Shown here piece by piece: positions 21,354 to 30,408 of a stretch of 30,408 nt of DNA (position 1 is the first letter of the stretch; each line of letters begins with the position of its first letter). The position numbers and the translations under genes were made by a program. Location of the stretch: assembly GCA_008931825.1 (NCBI GenBank), contig QXVZ01007061.1:1-30408 (forward strand), in the 5' to 3' direction. The stretch is from Phallusia fumigata. Its lineage: Eukaryota > Chordata > Ascidiacea > Phlebobranchia > Ascidiidae. Under the pieces are notes generated by a model. It had not been told where the DNA came from, did not search any database, and saw only the letters and a program-made list of their open reading frames with translations.

Positions 21354-24300
21354 ATGCAGCTTCAGAAAACCTTTCTCGGATGTTTTTTGTTTCTGCTTGT
21401 TAGCACAGCTTTGTTTTTCGCTTCGCTAAACAGCAGGTAGGCTATTTTCTTACCTTGTGCACGTGTTTACCTATTAGCTGTTGTGCTTGGTTAAAATGCA
21501 ATCTTCACAGGGTTAACTTAAAATTGTTCGACACAGGTTGGACTCTATTTCTAACTGGATTTCGGACAACTGTGAGTAGAAGTGTAATAAATCATTTTAA
21601 TTTGTTCTAATAAACCATTCTCTCTGTTCGCATTGCCAGCAGCAGGCTATCGTTTGACAACGACACAACGCATGGTAAAAGTTAGGAAATGTGGCCACGT
21701 TAAATGCTTTTTGCTTTTCGATAAATAAACTTTTCGATAAATAATCCTAAACCTTTGCCTAAGTTACACTTTTTTTGTTGATTTTGTTAAAAAACTGGCG
21801 TCATTCGACTCCGTGGCGCCACCTGGACTGACAACAATTTATTCCATTGCAAGACGTTCTCAAGAGCTTACTTGTGGGTCTAGCTCATTTAACAGTGTGC
21901 CTTTGAAACTTTAGCAACATCCCTTTCAACTGTGCGACGACTGGTTTCAACGTTTAAACAGGAAGTTTCCAAATATTCCCGATACCATGCTCCAAATTTT
22001 GAACTTGCTGATATTCGTCGGGTTGTACAGGAGAGAATCCACACGTTACAGGTATACAGGCGCTGTTTGGCAATCAGGTTTTTATGTTAAATACGCGCTT
22101 CATCAAAGGTTAGCGACAGTTTATAGATGATATAAATCGGGGTGGTGAAGTGTGCGCGTATGAAGCCGAGCCGAAGTATTGTTTTAGCGCCGCTGGCTTG
22201 TATTTGCAGCTCCAATCACTTAGTTTTTAAGGCTATACCTATTCTAACCACATACGTTGTTTTGTATTAGAATCCAAGAAACTGTTCCGAGGCCCGAAAA
22301 CTTCTTTGCAAAGTCGAAGCAAAGACTTGTGGATTGGGGTGTCAACTGCACCACGTTGGAATATGCTTCTTGTTGGCAACAGGCACAAACAGAACTGTGG
22401 TGTTGAACATAAAACTGTTCACGTTTCCATTCACGAAGACTTTGTTTAACGCCTATCTACCTCTCAGTGAATCCTGCTCAGAATGGTCGGATAAGGAATT
22501 CGAGAAAGCCAAACTAATAGCAGGTACGTAAAACCAGATGCAAACATGCGCATGACACCGCGCAAAATTTTGGATTCAATTGTTTTGAGAAAGTGGGACA
22601 GCTATATTTTATAAACATGAAACTCAAATCTGGTTGAACTTTCAATCGCGATCAAAGCTAGTATATACTGTAGCATCAAATGATGTGAGCACATTTTTAA
22701 ACACTGCATCAGTTAGGCGATCGACAGTTTTAATGGCGTTTTAGTACTGTCTCTGTCAAAAGGTTTTGTAACATAAAAAATATGTATTGTGACGTTATAC
22801 GCCAGCTTTCAATTTCATTATTTCATGTGACTTCTTGTCAAATCAGAGCTGGTTAGCTGCTTTCGCAAGCCCCATTGTGTACTAATATCCCCCAACTTAA
22901 AAAGCTTCTATCTTGCTAACTTTTACTTCATGCCTGTGTAAAATCGCCACCAATTAAATCAACTAATGCCACCTTGCCTTCCAAGCATATGTACATGCTA
23001 TGTTCAAAGAAATTCCACAATACCACATGTTTTAATATAGGCTCTTTTTTTAAAAGGTAATGGAACGGAGGAAACCACAAAGGAGTCCCGCGTAGTTAAA
23101 ATTGTGATTACCACTTTATTTCCACCGTTTACTCTCTTCGCCCCCAACACCTATCCTATAAGTTTAAAAAACAAACTGCAACCTTTGGTATCTGAACCTC
23201 AAATTTGGTGGATCGGTCAAATGATGTCGTTCATTACTCGCCCTCAAGTCAAACTCCGTACAGAATTGATAAATATTACTGCAGAATTGGGATTCTCGCA
23301 TCCAATTGTTGGGTAAGTAACGTGTTGCCTAACTGTTTGTTTATTAAAGATATTACATGTATAGACAAGTAATCATTCAGCATTATGCCTGATGGCATTT
23401 TCTGTAGAACGGTATGGTAGTATTAATACCAGACGTTAAAGTAAGAACAAATTATTTGCAAAGCCTACAGAAAAATGTGTCTATGTTTTGCAGCTTCTCG
23501 CAGTTTTGTTAGCCGTTAAGGCATTAATTAGTCCCGAAACATACCTAGAATTTTTTCCGAAAATTAGTGAATGGAACTACAACTAGCCCGTTATAAATAA
23601 AAGAGTGGTTACATTTTTTCTATCCAGTTCGCACCCACAGGATTTTGTCGTTCGCCTGAACAAATAAAAATGAGGTCCTGTCTAAACAGTAGCACCTACA
23701 CGGAATAACGTTTGTCATGTTGACTTAGATATGGTTTCTATGTTTAAACATTTAATATAGCTTAGTTGTTTTAAAAAAGAGAGATCAAAATTCAAGACCT
23801 TGTACAAATGTTTTTTTACGCTTTGATACAAGATGCAGTAGCTTTGCATAAATTGCTATTACAAACCTATTTATTACAACCTATTACGTAGCGTCCAAAT
23901 CCGAAGGACCGACAAGTTAATAAACGAAGCCATATTTCAATCCCTTGAAGACTATATGGTGCACGTTGAAAAGTGGTTTGACCAATACGATGACGCCACT
24001 GGTAGTTACGTCACACGTCGTGTGTTCCTGGCGACCGATGATCTCACTGTGTTACAGGAGGCACGAGACAAGTAAGATCTGAAACATACTTTGTTATTAT
24101 TAGTCAAATAAGGCACCGAATAGGCCTGTATTTAAATAAACAGTTACAGCAATTGTATTTTTTTGTGTTTTTTTAGGTACACAAATTATAATTTTATTTC
24201 GGTGACGCAAAATTCGTACTTGGCTGCCCACAAAGGACGCCGAAAATCAGACCAAAGTTTCTGGGGAATTGTCCAAGACATTGCTCTACTTGCTCAGTGT

Positions 24301-24885
24301 GATCACGTGGTCTGTACCTTCAGCTCAAACGTAAGTATTCTTTCAAACAGAAACATCATCGAGCAAACAAGACGAAAATAGCTTCGCCACGTAATGGGGG
24401 GTGAAAAGTACATAGCACTACAGGTAGATCATTAGCTATAGTAACCATTGTGTGACTTGAGACATGCAATAAAGTGTGTTTGGCAAGTGTAAGCTTCTTC
24501 CTAAGATGTCGCGAAGGAAAATGTTTGTCACAAAAATGTCTGGAATATCTTTTATTGACACTATTGTACGCAGATTGGAAGACTTGTTCATGAACTTATG
24601 ATTGCTAGCAGCGACGTTCCATTGCGAAACGCGACCTCGATCGACGTTCAGCATTTTTACCCGGGCGAAGTTAAAATGCTGCGTAAAGTAGTAGAGGATT
24701 ACGGCCCGCAAAAACCCGAAGAAATAGAACTTCGAGTTGGCGATATTATTGAGAACACAAGTTGCAAAAAAACTTGCTGGGGCAAAAATCAGCGGACCGG
24801 CAAGCGTGGGGATTACCCTAACTCGAAAATCAGAACTTTGCCCGAAACAGCACCGTACGCTGCGATGCAAGACCTGTTCGGTTAA
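21354..24885 (+). CDS. FUT8-like: FUT8-like alpha-1,6-fucosyltransferase, copy 4
   Basis: Eight exons: 21354-21436, 21537-21571, 21915-22051, 22271-22523, 23057-23312, 23892-24071, 24177-24330, 24574-24885. GT-AG introns, joined frame open (1410 nt, 469 aa). The ATG is the first after an in-frame TGA about 30 nt upstream. The N-terminus MQLQKTFLGCFLFLLV is a type II anchor. Family marks: NPRNC block, CGLGCQLHHVG, GTNRT sequon, WWIGQ and RPQVKL, VQIRRTDK (Gln for His), ATDD, CTFSS, SH3-like domain with CKKTC, end QDLFG. Exons 3 and 7 are each one codon longer than in copies 1-3. Exon 8 has QHFYPGE where copies 1-3 have EHFSWGE or EHYSWGE, so this copy groups with copy 5 and the orphan exon 8. 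AATAAA lies at 25010-25015. It converges on the - strand copies. Confidence 0.92.
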
Positions 24886-25009
24886 TGTTCACCTGTCTAA
24901 TCCGGAAATTCGATCCGATCCAAAGGAAATTGAAATCCGATCTGAAGGAAATAGAAATTTGATGCCGGTATCCCACTCTTGTTTTGTTGTTTTTAAATCA
25001 CAGTGTGCA

Positions 25010-25015
25010 AATAAA
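25010..25015 (+). terminator. Poly(A) signal of copy 4
   Basis: Canonical AATAAA, 125 nt after the copy 4 stop codon, in a T- and A-rich context. It is the first such hexamer downstream of the gene. Confidence 0.6.
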
Positions 25016-25634
25016 AAAGTATTTTCAATCAACAAGGTAAGGAATTGTATATTTACCTCTTGTAGCAACGTTTCTCTTGTTACAAAGAATAGCAGATTAA
25101 TTTAAAAATAAAAAATTTTCGCATTTTGTGTTTGGTTTTCTCAATCTCTAAAACCAATAAATTGACTTATGTTGATCGATGTGTGTGTAGCTGGCTTTAT
25201 GGCTTTAATCAAACATTACTCTTTGATAACGTGTTTTTCACTCTGAAAATGAAATATATTGCAAAAAACGTTAGGAAAGACACAAGTCAAAAATTTTTTG
25301 ATTGGTCCGTTTTGAACAAAAATATTACATTTCTACATTTCGTTAAAAGTTGCCCCACTGTAGAGTCACTTTTAATTGTTTCTTCGCATTTTGAACGCTC
25401 CAGCGTTGCCAGTTACCATCGATCCAACTCTCTTGCTCCCCCATGCGACTAAATTTGCTTGAGAAAACGTCACAGTACCTTTGAACTTCACCAACATATT
25501 TGTGCATAATGGTTAGTGTACCGGAATAAAGTCTTGCCAATTCTTTTTACAAAACATTAAGGAAAAAATGACATAACGTCAACAATATGCTGGCCAAAAT
25601 AGTTCTTAAAAGCGACATGTTTTATTAATTAATC

Positions 25635-25663
25635 GTTTCGGCTATAACTCACACCATCATCAG
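25635..25663 (-). mobile_element. Possible Penelope-like element remnant (hammerhead-core words)
   Basis: On the - strand, CTGATGA (25663-25657) is followed after 17 nt by GAAAC (25639-25635) in the context GTGAGTTATAGCCGAAACG. Such CTGATGA...GCCGAAACG phrases are typical of the terminal repeats of Penelope-like retroelements, which carry hammerhead ribozyme motifs. I could not build convincing stems I and III here, so this may be a decayed remnant or chance. Confidence 0.35.
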
Positions 25664-25769
25664 TGATACAATAAGGCTTCCATAAGCAAGTATTTATGTC
25701 GAGTATATTTATCCTCAATTAGTAGGTCACTCGTTTCATACGTTTTTTTTTGTAACAAATTCCCATCAT

Positions 25770-26081
25770 TTAATTAACAAGGTCTTGCATTCCAGCGTAC
25801 GAAGCTGTCATTGGACACGTTTTAACTTTTTTCTTCGGGTACGTTCCACTTTTTCCCGTTCGCCTGTTAGTTCCAATGCAAACTTGTTTGCAATCTGTTT
25901 TTTCGATGATATCTCCCACTTGAAGGTCTAGTTCGACCGGTTTTTAAGAAACGTGATTTTGAGTTACTTCGCGAAGCATCGCGATTTCTCCCGGATAGTA
26001 ATGCTGATTATCAATGGAAGTTGCATATCTTAAAGGATTGTCACTGTTAGCCACCATTACCTCGTGAACTAGTCTTCCCAC
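25770..26081 (-). pseudogene. Orphan FUT8-like exon 8 with in-frame stop
   Basis: A complete extra terminal exon on the - strand: intact acceptor TTGCAG, then VGRLVHEVM, QHYYPGEIAMLREV, GDIIEKTDCKQVC, NRRTGKSGTYP, and a normal stop at 25770-25772. It is the usual 312 nt long. Codon 46 of the exon (25946-25944) is TAA where copies 3 and 4 have CAA, a single C-to-T change. I see no other disabling change. The sequence is of the YPGE subtype like copies 4 and 5. No exon 7 or earlier exon lies in the 2.8 kb upstream on its strand. It could be the last trace of a lost gene or, since its phase fits, a downstream alternative last exon of copy 5, which would then give a protein lacking the SH3-like domain. 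Confidence 0.88.
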
Positions 26082-26496
26082 CTGCAACATTAATATGTGC
26101 GTTAATACTTTTGTCAATGCGTTTTTTAACAGTTTTCACTGATTTTCTTTTTAAGATTAAGTACGACTATTCAACAACAAACTGATTTAATAAACTGTGC
26201 GTTTATTTGGTTCCCGATGTAAAAAATATCAGTGAACTAAAAACCATAGTTTTAGAGATCCAAAAAACGTTTTAACTGGGACCAATCGATTGTTGTATTG
26301 CACAAAATATCGTATCTATTGGCACCTAGTTAAGCAAGATTGTAGAATAATACAAATACAGGTTAAAGCTGCAAATTTTGGTCGCAGATTACTGATCATG
26401 AATTTAAATTTTCGATTTGAATCTGTAGATATTTAACGCCATTAAGTCGCTTCGATTTACAATGAAATTAAATGCAGATCAAACGCATTGGCGTAG

Positions 26497-27211
26497 CAGT
26501 GGTTCTGAAACTTTTCAAATTATTGTTATAACGCCCCCCTGCAGGGTCACTGGAATAATTTAGAGATAGACTGATATGTTTTTTTAGGGCCGATACCCAT
26601 AACGTTTGTCGGCATAGACAAAAAGGCTGATAACCGATATTTGAAGCCGACATTTTAATTTTTTGTGGGAGCGATCTAAGGTCACGTAACACGGTACGTA
26701 AGCGTCAGGTTGTAACGCACTTAGTGGTAACAGGGACAGCATAAAAATGGGCAAGAACGAATTTTATGAGCTGAACATTAAAGCCACAGTGGCACAAAAG
26801 TATAAAACCAGATTTGGTCAACTAATACAGCAAATGCAAACATGCAGACTGATTTGTAAGACATTCAATGTAGGAGGATCATTCGATGATTTCAAAGGTG
26901 TTTGTTTTTCCGTTTTCAAAAGTTGGTAGTTCATCCATGCTACTTGAAACACACAGTTGTGGCTTGTTATTAAACTTTGCAGCACCGGTTGCAGTGTGTT
27001 TGGTCAATATCGATTGTAATATCGTTGTCTTGTTGACAACATTTAACCCCCTGCAGTTACGAAGATTTGAATTCAACTTTACTCAAATTTCGCGGTGGTG
27101 TCACAGAAATTCGATCAACACTGCACATGAAACGTACATCTGGAATATATTAGTAGTCACGCAATATATCATCGACCCTGGGGACCGCGAATGCCACTTT
27201 GTGAACCACTG
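26497..27211. mobile_element. Probable non-autonomous hAT-type element
   Basis: The left end reads CAGTGGTTCTGAAACTTTT and the right end GTGAACCACTG, an inverted repeat with nine identical outer bases and partial similarity further in. Inside the ends are the words often seen in such elements: CGCCCCCCTGCAGGG near 26533 on the left, and GACCCTGGGGACCGCGA near 27175 on the right. No clear 8-bp target duplication was found, so the element is old, truncated or composite. The internal frames (26747-26929, 26886-27239) show no transposase motif. Confidence 0.6.
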
Positions 27212-27965
27212 CATTAACATGAATACTAAATTTTCTTGAGGCAGGAAACACCACGAAACAGACAAATGAGTCTGTCCGAATAACTCGGGCTCGACGAGTA
27301 GAATTCCTGCAATTACCCGACCTGACTTAAGTCCCCAATCACAAGACAGAGTTTTCGGTAAGTAAGTAACTCGACTTGATTGCGATTCGAGAACACAGAT
27401 GTAATTACATTGCTAAAAACTACCCGGAAACTCTCATGGCGCACCTCACTGTATTTTGGGTGACTATAGTTGATTAATTAGTGTCGTACGAGAGACGATG
27501 ATGTGTCTGTTTCGAAAAAATTGTGTCATTTTGTTGACTTAGTGAGATGTGACTTCAGAAACATCAGAGTCGCCCTGACAATTGGTTACCTTGCAACATG
27601 CAGCAGTGTTGGTAATTTCACCTGGACAAGTGATACATAATGGCTCCGTGTGTCCGAATCTAATTAAACCGGGGCAAATTGTTTCTAGCCTTTACTTCGC
27701 TGCACTTAATTGCTTGGAGCCCTGTCTCAACACATTTTTGCATATTTTAGTATGGCAGATCGTTTTGCTTTTTATGTACCTATTTAGTATCCGGTAAGTT
27801 TAGCGCTGCTGTATGCAAAACCTGTATGAAAAAATATTTAAATTATTTCAATGAACCAAAAAATTTTGAACTACGTTTAACCCTAATCCACGCAAAAAAT
27901 ACGTGTTTATATTTAGAATGTTAAAAGTATGTATCATTTATACACTTACCAGTGTATGGGAGGTT

Positions 27966-28331
27966 TCATGGTGCTCTGCCTAATCTCAAGACGTCCTTTA
28001 TCGCATCGTGTCGTCGGCTTTTGTTTCTTGCGAGCACTGTGCTGAAAAAAGACGCAGCCGTAACAATTTTGTCGGCAGGTTTTGTGAAAACCGGGTTATC
28101 ATGTGTTTGCCAACTTTCTACTATCTTGTCACTTGATGGCTTAGAAGAGCGCTCACCACTCAAAATATAACAGTACACGTACGACCATATTACTTGACAA
28201 GAAGGGCTATAAAAAGTCGCTCTTTGGTCAACATAACGCACCATCGGAAGAGCGGCAGGTTGATCGCCGTAGTTGTTCAAATTTGGAAAAAGTCGATTGC
28301 CTGATTTCAGACCATGCAGTCTTGTCCACAT
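27966..28331 (-). other. 121-codon open frame, unrecognised
   Basis: The longest single open frame in the window that is not part of a FUT8-like gene. It reads MWTRLHGLKSGN at the start and contains two similar segments, KPSSDKIVES and KPADKIVTA. No domain, signal peptide or membrane helix is evident and no splice partners are clear. A 72-codon frame overlaps on the other strand. It may be chance, an exon of an unknown gene or part of a repeat. Confidence 0.2.
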
Positions 28332-28868
28332 TTTTTGTTGTAGCGGATTATTGTTATATTATTGTAGTAAAACAGCCGTGAAAGTACACCAGTTAGTTTC
28401 TTTCGACAAACCATATAATAACTCCACAATAGAACGTTTTGTCGTCCAAGTTTATTGCGTGAATTTCAAAATGCATTAAAAGCATACGTACAGATCATAT
28501 GATCGCACATTTTTAATTTTTGTTTAGATTTTATTGACTTTCCATTTCAGAATCATTTTTTCCAAGTGTAAATCTGATGTCAATTATTTAGACTGGTTAA
28601 TTTAACGACATAGTCGTCACGGTTAAATGCAATACAATCAAATTTTTTAAAAATTGAGTACAAAATGTCAGAATAAAACACATTTAGCAAGAAGTGTACA
28701 AGCACATGTGTAGAAAGCCGACAGGGATTTTTAACCCAAGTGGAAAGTTTGAAATACAAAATTGCTTTCAATTCTATGAGCAAAATTAATAATATTTTTG
28801 AATATAAAGACAGGCAATTCGCAAGTTGTGTTAGTTAGTGAAAAGGTAAACAACAAAGAGGCAAAGAC

Positions 28869-28874
28869 TTTATT
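28869..28874 (-). terminator. Poly(A) signal of copy 5
   Basis: TTTATT on the + strand, i.e. AATAAA on the - strand, about 35 nt after the copy 5 stop codon. Confidence 0.6.
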
Positions 28875-28908
28875 TGAAACGTTAGACATATTCAGTTTTT
28901 CCTAATAT

Positions 28909-29801
28909 TCAAAAAAGATCTTGTATTCCAGCATACGGGGCTGCCTCAGGCAAAGTCTTAATTTTTTTCATCGGATATTCTCCATTCTTTCCAGCCCTTC
29001 TGTTAACACCTCTGCAAGTTTTTTGGCAAACAATGTTTTCGATTACGTCTCCAACTCGCAGTTCAATTTCTTGTGGATTTTGTGGATCGTGATCTTCAAC
29101 TGCTTGGCGAAGCATCTTGATTTCCCCTGGGTAAAAATGTTGGTCATCTATTGTTGTGGCATTTCTTAGTGGGTCTTCACTTTTTGCGATCATCACTTCA
29201 TGAACGAGTCTCCCAATCTATGCAAAGTTTTAATTTAGAAAAGACGTAAACTTACAGATTTTGAGGCGGTACGATTGTGTTGCTATCTTTACGGTGAACA
29301 TTGCCCCTCCATACAGGGTTTTATCATCCCAGTATATTGCGTGAACAAATAATAAACTTACGTTGGAACTAAAAGTACAGACCACATGATCACATTTAGA
29401 CAGCAGTGCGATGTCGTGAACGATTGCCCAAAATCCCTGGGTTGTTTCTCGGCCTTCGTTTTTGGAAAACTCGGGAATTTGCGTCAAAGAAATAAAGATA
29501 AATGTCGGGTACCTGTTATGGCAACAATTATAGATAAAATACATCGTCGACATTAAAACAATAAAATCGTTTCCCCATGTACTTAATAAAACTTTCTATG
29601 TCATTGCAGTTGATAACTTACTTGTTGCGTGCCTCCTCCATGACCCTGATATCATCAGTTGCCAGGTAAACACGTCGCGTGACGGTTACCCCTGTGACGT
29701 TGTCATGATGGTCAAACCATTTGTTAACATGAGCCATGTACTTCTCCAATGGATGAAGATTGGATTCCTCAGCCAGCTTGTCCGTCCTCCGAATATGAAC
29801 A
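28909..29801 (-). CDS. FUT8-like: FUT8-like alpha-1,6-fucosyltransferase, copy 5 (3' part)
   Basis: The last three exons of a sixth-family-type gene on the - strand: exon 6 29801-29622, exon 7 29512-29362, exon 8 29217-28909. Exon lengths 180, 151 and 309 nt match the family; donors are GTAAGT and acceptors are TTTAG, CAG and TAG. Exons 1-5 must lie beyond the right edge. The protein part has VHIRRTDK, so unlike copies 1-4 it keeps the motif-I His. Other marks: Glu four residues after the Lys, EKYM, an NVT sequon, ATDD, HDIALLSKCD, CTFSSN and an SH3-like domain with CQKTC; it ends QDLF. Exon 8 is of the YPGE subtype (QHFYPGE), like copy 4. It is oriented toward copy 4, so the two subtype members converge. 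No break is seen in the part present. Confidence 0.9.
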
Positions 29802-30408
29802 CTAAATTATATTCATAGCTTTTCAAATATTTCCCTTATAAGTACTCTTGAATGGCGGTTTGTTGTTAGGGGAGAGCGGGGTAAAACCAAGTGGTGAGGT
29901 AAAATGAAGTTGGCGTTTTTTAGGCCACCTACTTGCGCCACCAAGCGCCAAATTTGTGCCTAGGTAGCCATTTTGGATATCTATCTTGTCAACGAACGGT
30001 TTTCATTTTGGCGGGGTTTTGTAATGTTGAGAGCAAAAAGTTAAAAAATGACGTATTTGCTAAAAAAATGTGGTTGGATATGAGTTTGTTTTTCATAGGT
30101 TACATAGGTTGTTAAACTTCGAAGTCTTTATTGGTGTTAGGTTAGTGTTGATATTTAGCAATTGTAAAAGAAACTTTTAGTTTTATTAATTTAGTATGTT
30201 TTATGAAGACTTTTTTGTTTCAAGAATAGTGGGGGGCAAATCAAAGAACCCTACTTCATTTTACCCCAGTCTAGCAATGTAATGCTTTAAATTCATGTTT
30301 GAAGGTCCATTAATAATAAATCCAGGTCTTGCACAACAGTTCAGGCCCAAAAATTATGTAGAGATTTTTTAAGTTGTATTTTAGATGAGCAATACTGTGA
30401 ACTGATTT
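29802..30408. other. Intron 5 of copy 5 (partial), right edge
   Basis: Upstream of exon 6 on the - strand. Neither the exon 5 end (the HPIVG block) nor any other exon is present, so all of it is probably intron. Most of it is filled by an inverted-repeat element listed separately. Confidence 0.6.
29867..30275. mobile_element. Inverted-repeat (MITE-like) element, GGGGTAAAA ends
   Basis: The left arm, 29871-29893, reads GAGAGCGGGGTAAAAC then CAAGTGG. The right arm, 30252-30275, read on the - strand, is TAGACTGGGGTAAAAT then GAAGTAG. About three quarters of the bases agree over roughly 22 positions. A second GAGGTAAAATGAAGT word lies just inside the left arm. The interior has no coding potential. 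The family is not identified and no target duplication was settled. Confidence 0.5.

Larger units (their letters stand above)
24886..25769. other. 3' flank of copy 4 up to the orphan exon 8
   Basis: Holds the copy 4 poly(A) signal and a short imperfect direct repeat of about 25 nt around 24910-24957 (CCGATC, then AAGGAAAT, GAAAT, twice). Two opposite open frames (25126-25452, + and 25343-25540, -) overlap and neither shows a motif. A Penelope-like signature on the - strand is listed separately at 25635-25663. Confidence 0.5.
26082..28908. other. Region between orphan exon 8 and copy 5
   Basis: No FUT8-like exon is seen on either strand. The left part holds a hAT-type element (26497-27211). 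An open frame of 121 codons on the - strand (27966-28331) is listed separately. The rest, including 27212-27965 and 28332-28868, is AT-rich DNA without a recognisable feature. Confidence 0.5.

Noticed and set aside
24436-25105. Long frames of 144 codons (-) and 122 codons (+) over and beyond exon 8 of copy 4
   Set aside because: Both overlap the real exon 8 in other frames and have no motif of their own.
25635-25663. A complete functional hammerhead ribozyme
   Set aside because: The core words are present, but the base after CTGATGA does not extend stem II, stem III is only about three pairs with a wobble, and stem I does not pair.

Overview
The window is animal genomic DNA: AT-rich, with interrupted genes, short GT-AG introns (about 85-580 nt) and scattered remnants of DNA transposons. 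It carries a local cluster of genes for alpha-1,6-fucosyltransferase (FUT8-like, GT23 family), the Golgi enzyme that adds core fucose to N-glycans. Compact genes, a chordate-like FUT8 catalytic core and possible trans-splice acceptors near start codons suggest a tunicate such as an ascidian of the Ciona type. The species assignment is inference, not read directly from the sequence.

Layout. Four complete eight-exon genes lie head to tail on the + strand: copy 1 (2288-5616, 467 aa), copy 2 (10536-13623, 471 aa), copy 3 (15942-19176, 465 aa) and copy 4 (21354-24885, 469 aa). A fifth gene on the - strand is cut by the right edge, and only its last three exons are present (28909-29801). Two orphan exons are also present: a decayed exon 7 (5938-6084, +) and an exon 8 with one in-frame stop (25770-26081, -). 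All copies share the same intron positions and the phase series 2,1,0,1,2,2,0, so they arose by DNA-level duplication. Copies 1 and 2 sit in a segmental duplication (about 95-5940 and 7288-13905). The second unit has since gained a 220-bp hAT-type MITE and other insertions.

Proteins. Each encodes a very short cytosolic tail, a type II signal-anchor helix, a short stem, the cysteine-rich start of the catalytic domain, the WW...RPQ block, the RRTDK motif, the ATDD and CTFSS motifs, and a C-terminal SH3-like domain. Compared with human FUT8 as I remember it, the stem is about 115 residues shorter. A CxxxC pair replaces a loop of the SH3-like domain, the Cys just after CTFSS is Gly, and copies 1-4 have Gln where copy 5 keeps the motif-I His. 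Two sequence subfamilies are visible in exon 8: an SWGE type (copies 1-3) and a YPGE type (copies 4, 5 and the orphan exon 8).

Between the genes I see repeat remnants (two hAT-type elements, a GGGGTAAAA inverted-repeat element, a Penelope-like signature), a 159-bp tandem repeat split by the only N in the window (possibly an assembly join), and duplicated flanking DNA. No RNA gene, CRISPR array or non-FUT8 gene could be supported with confidence.
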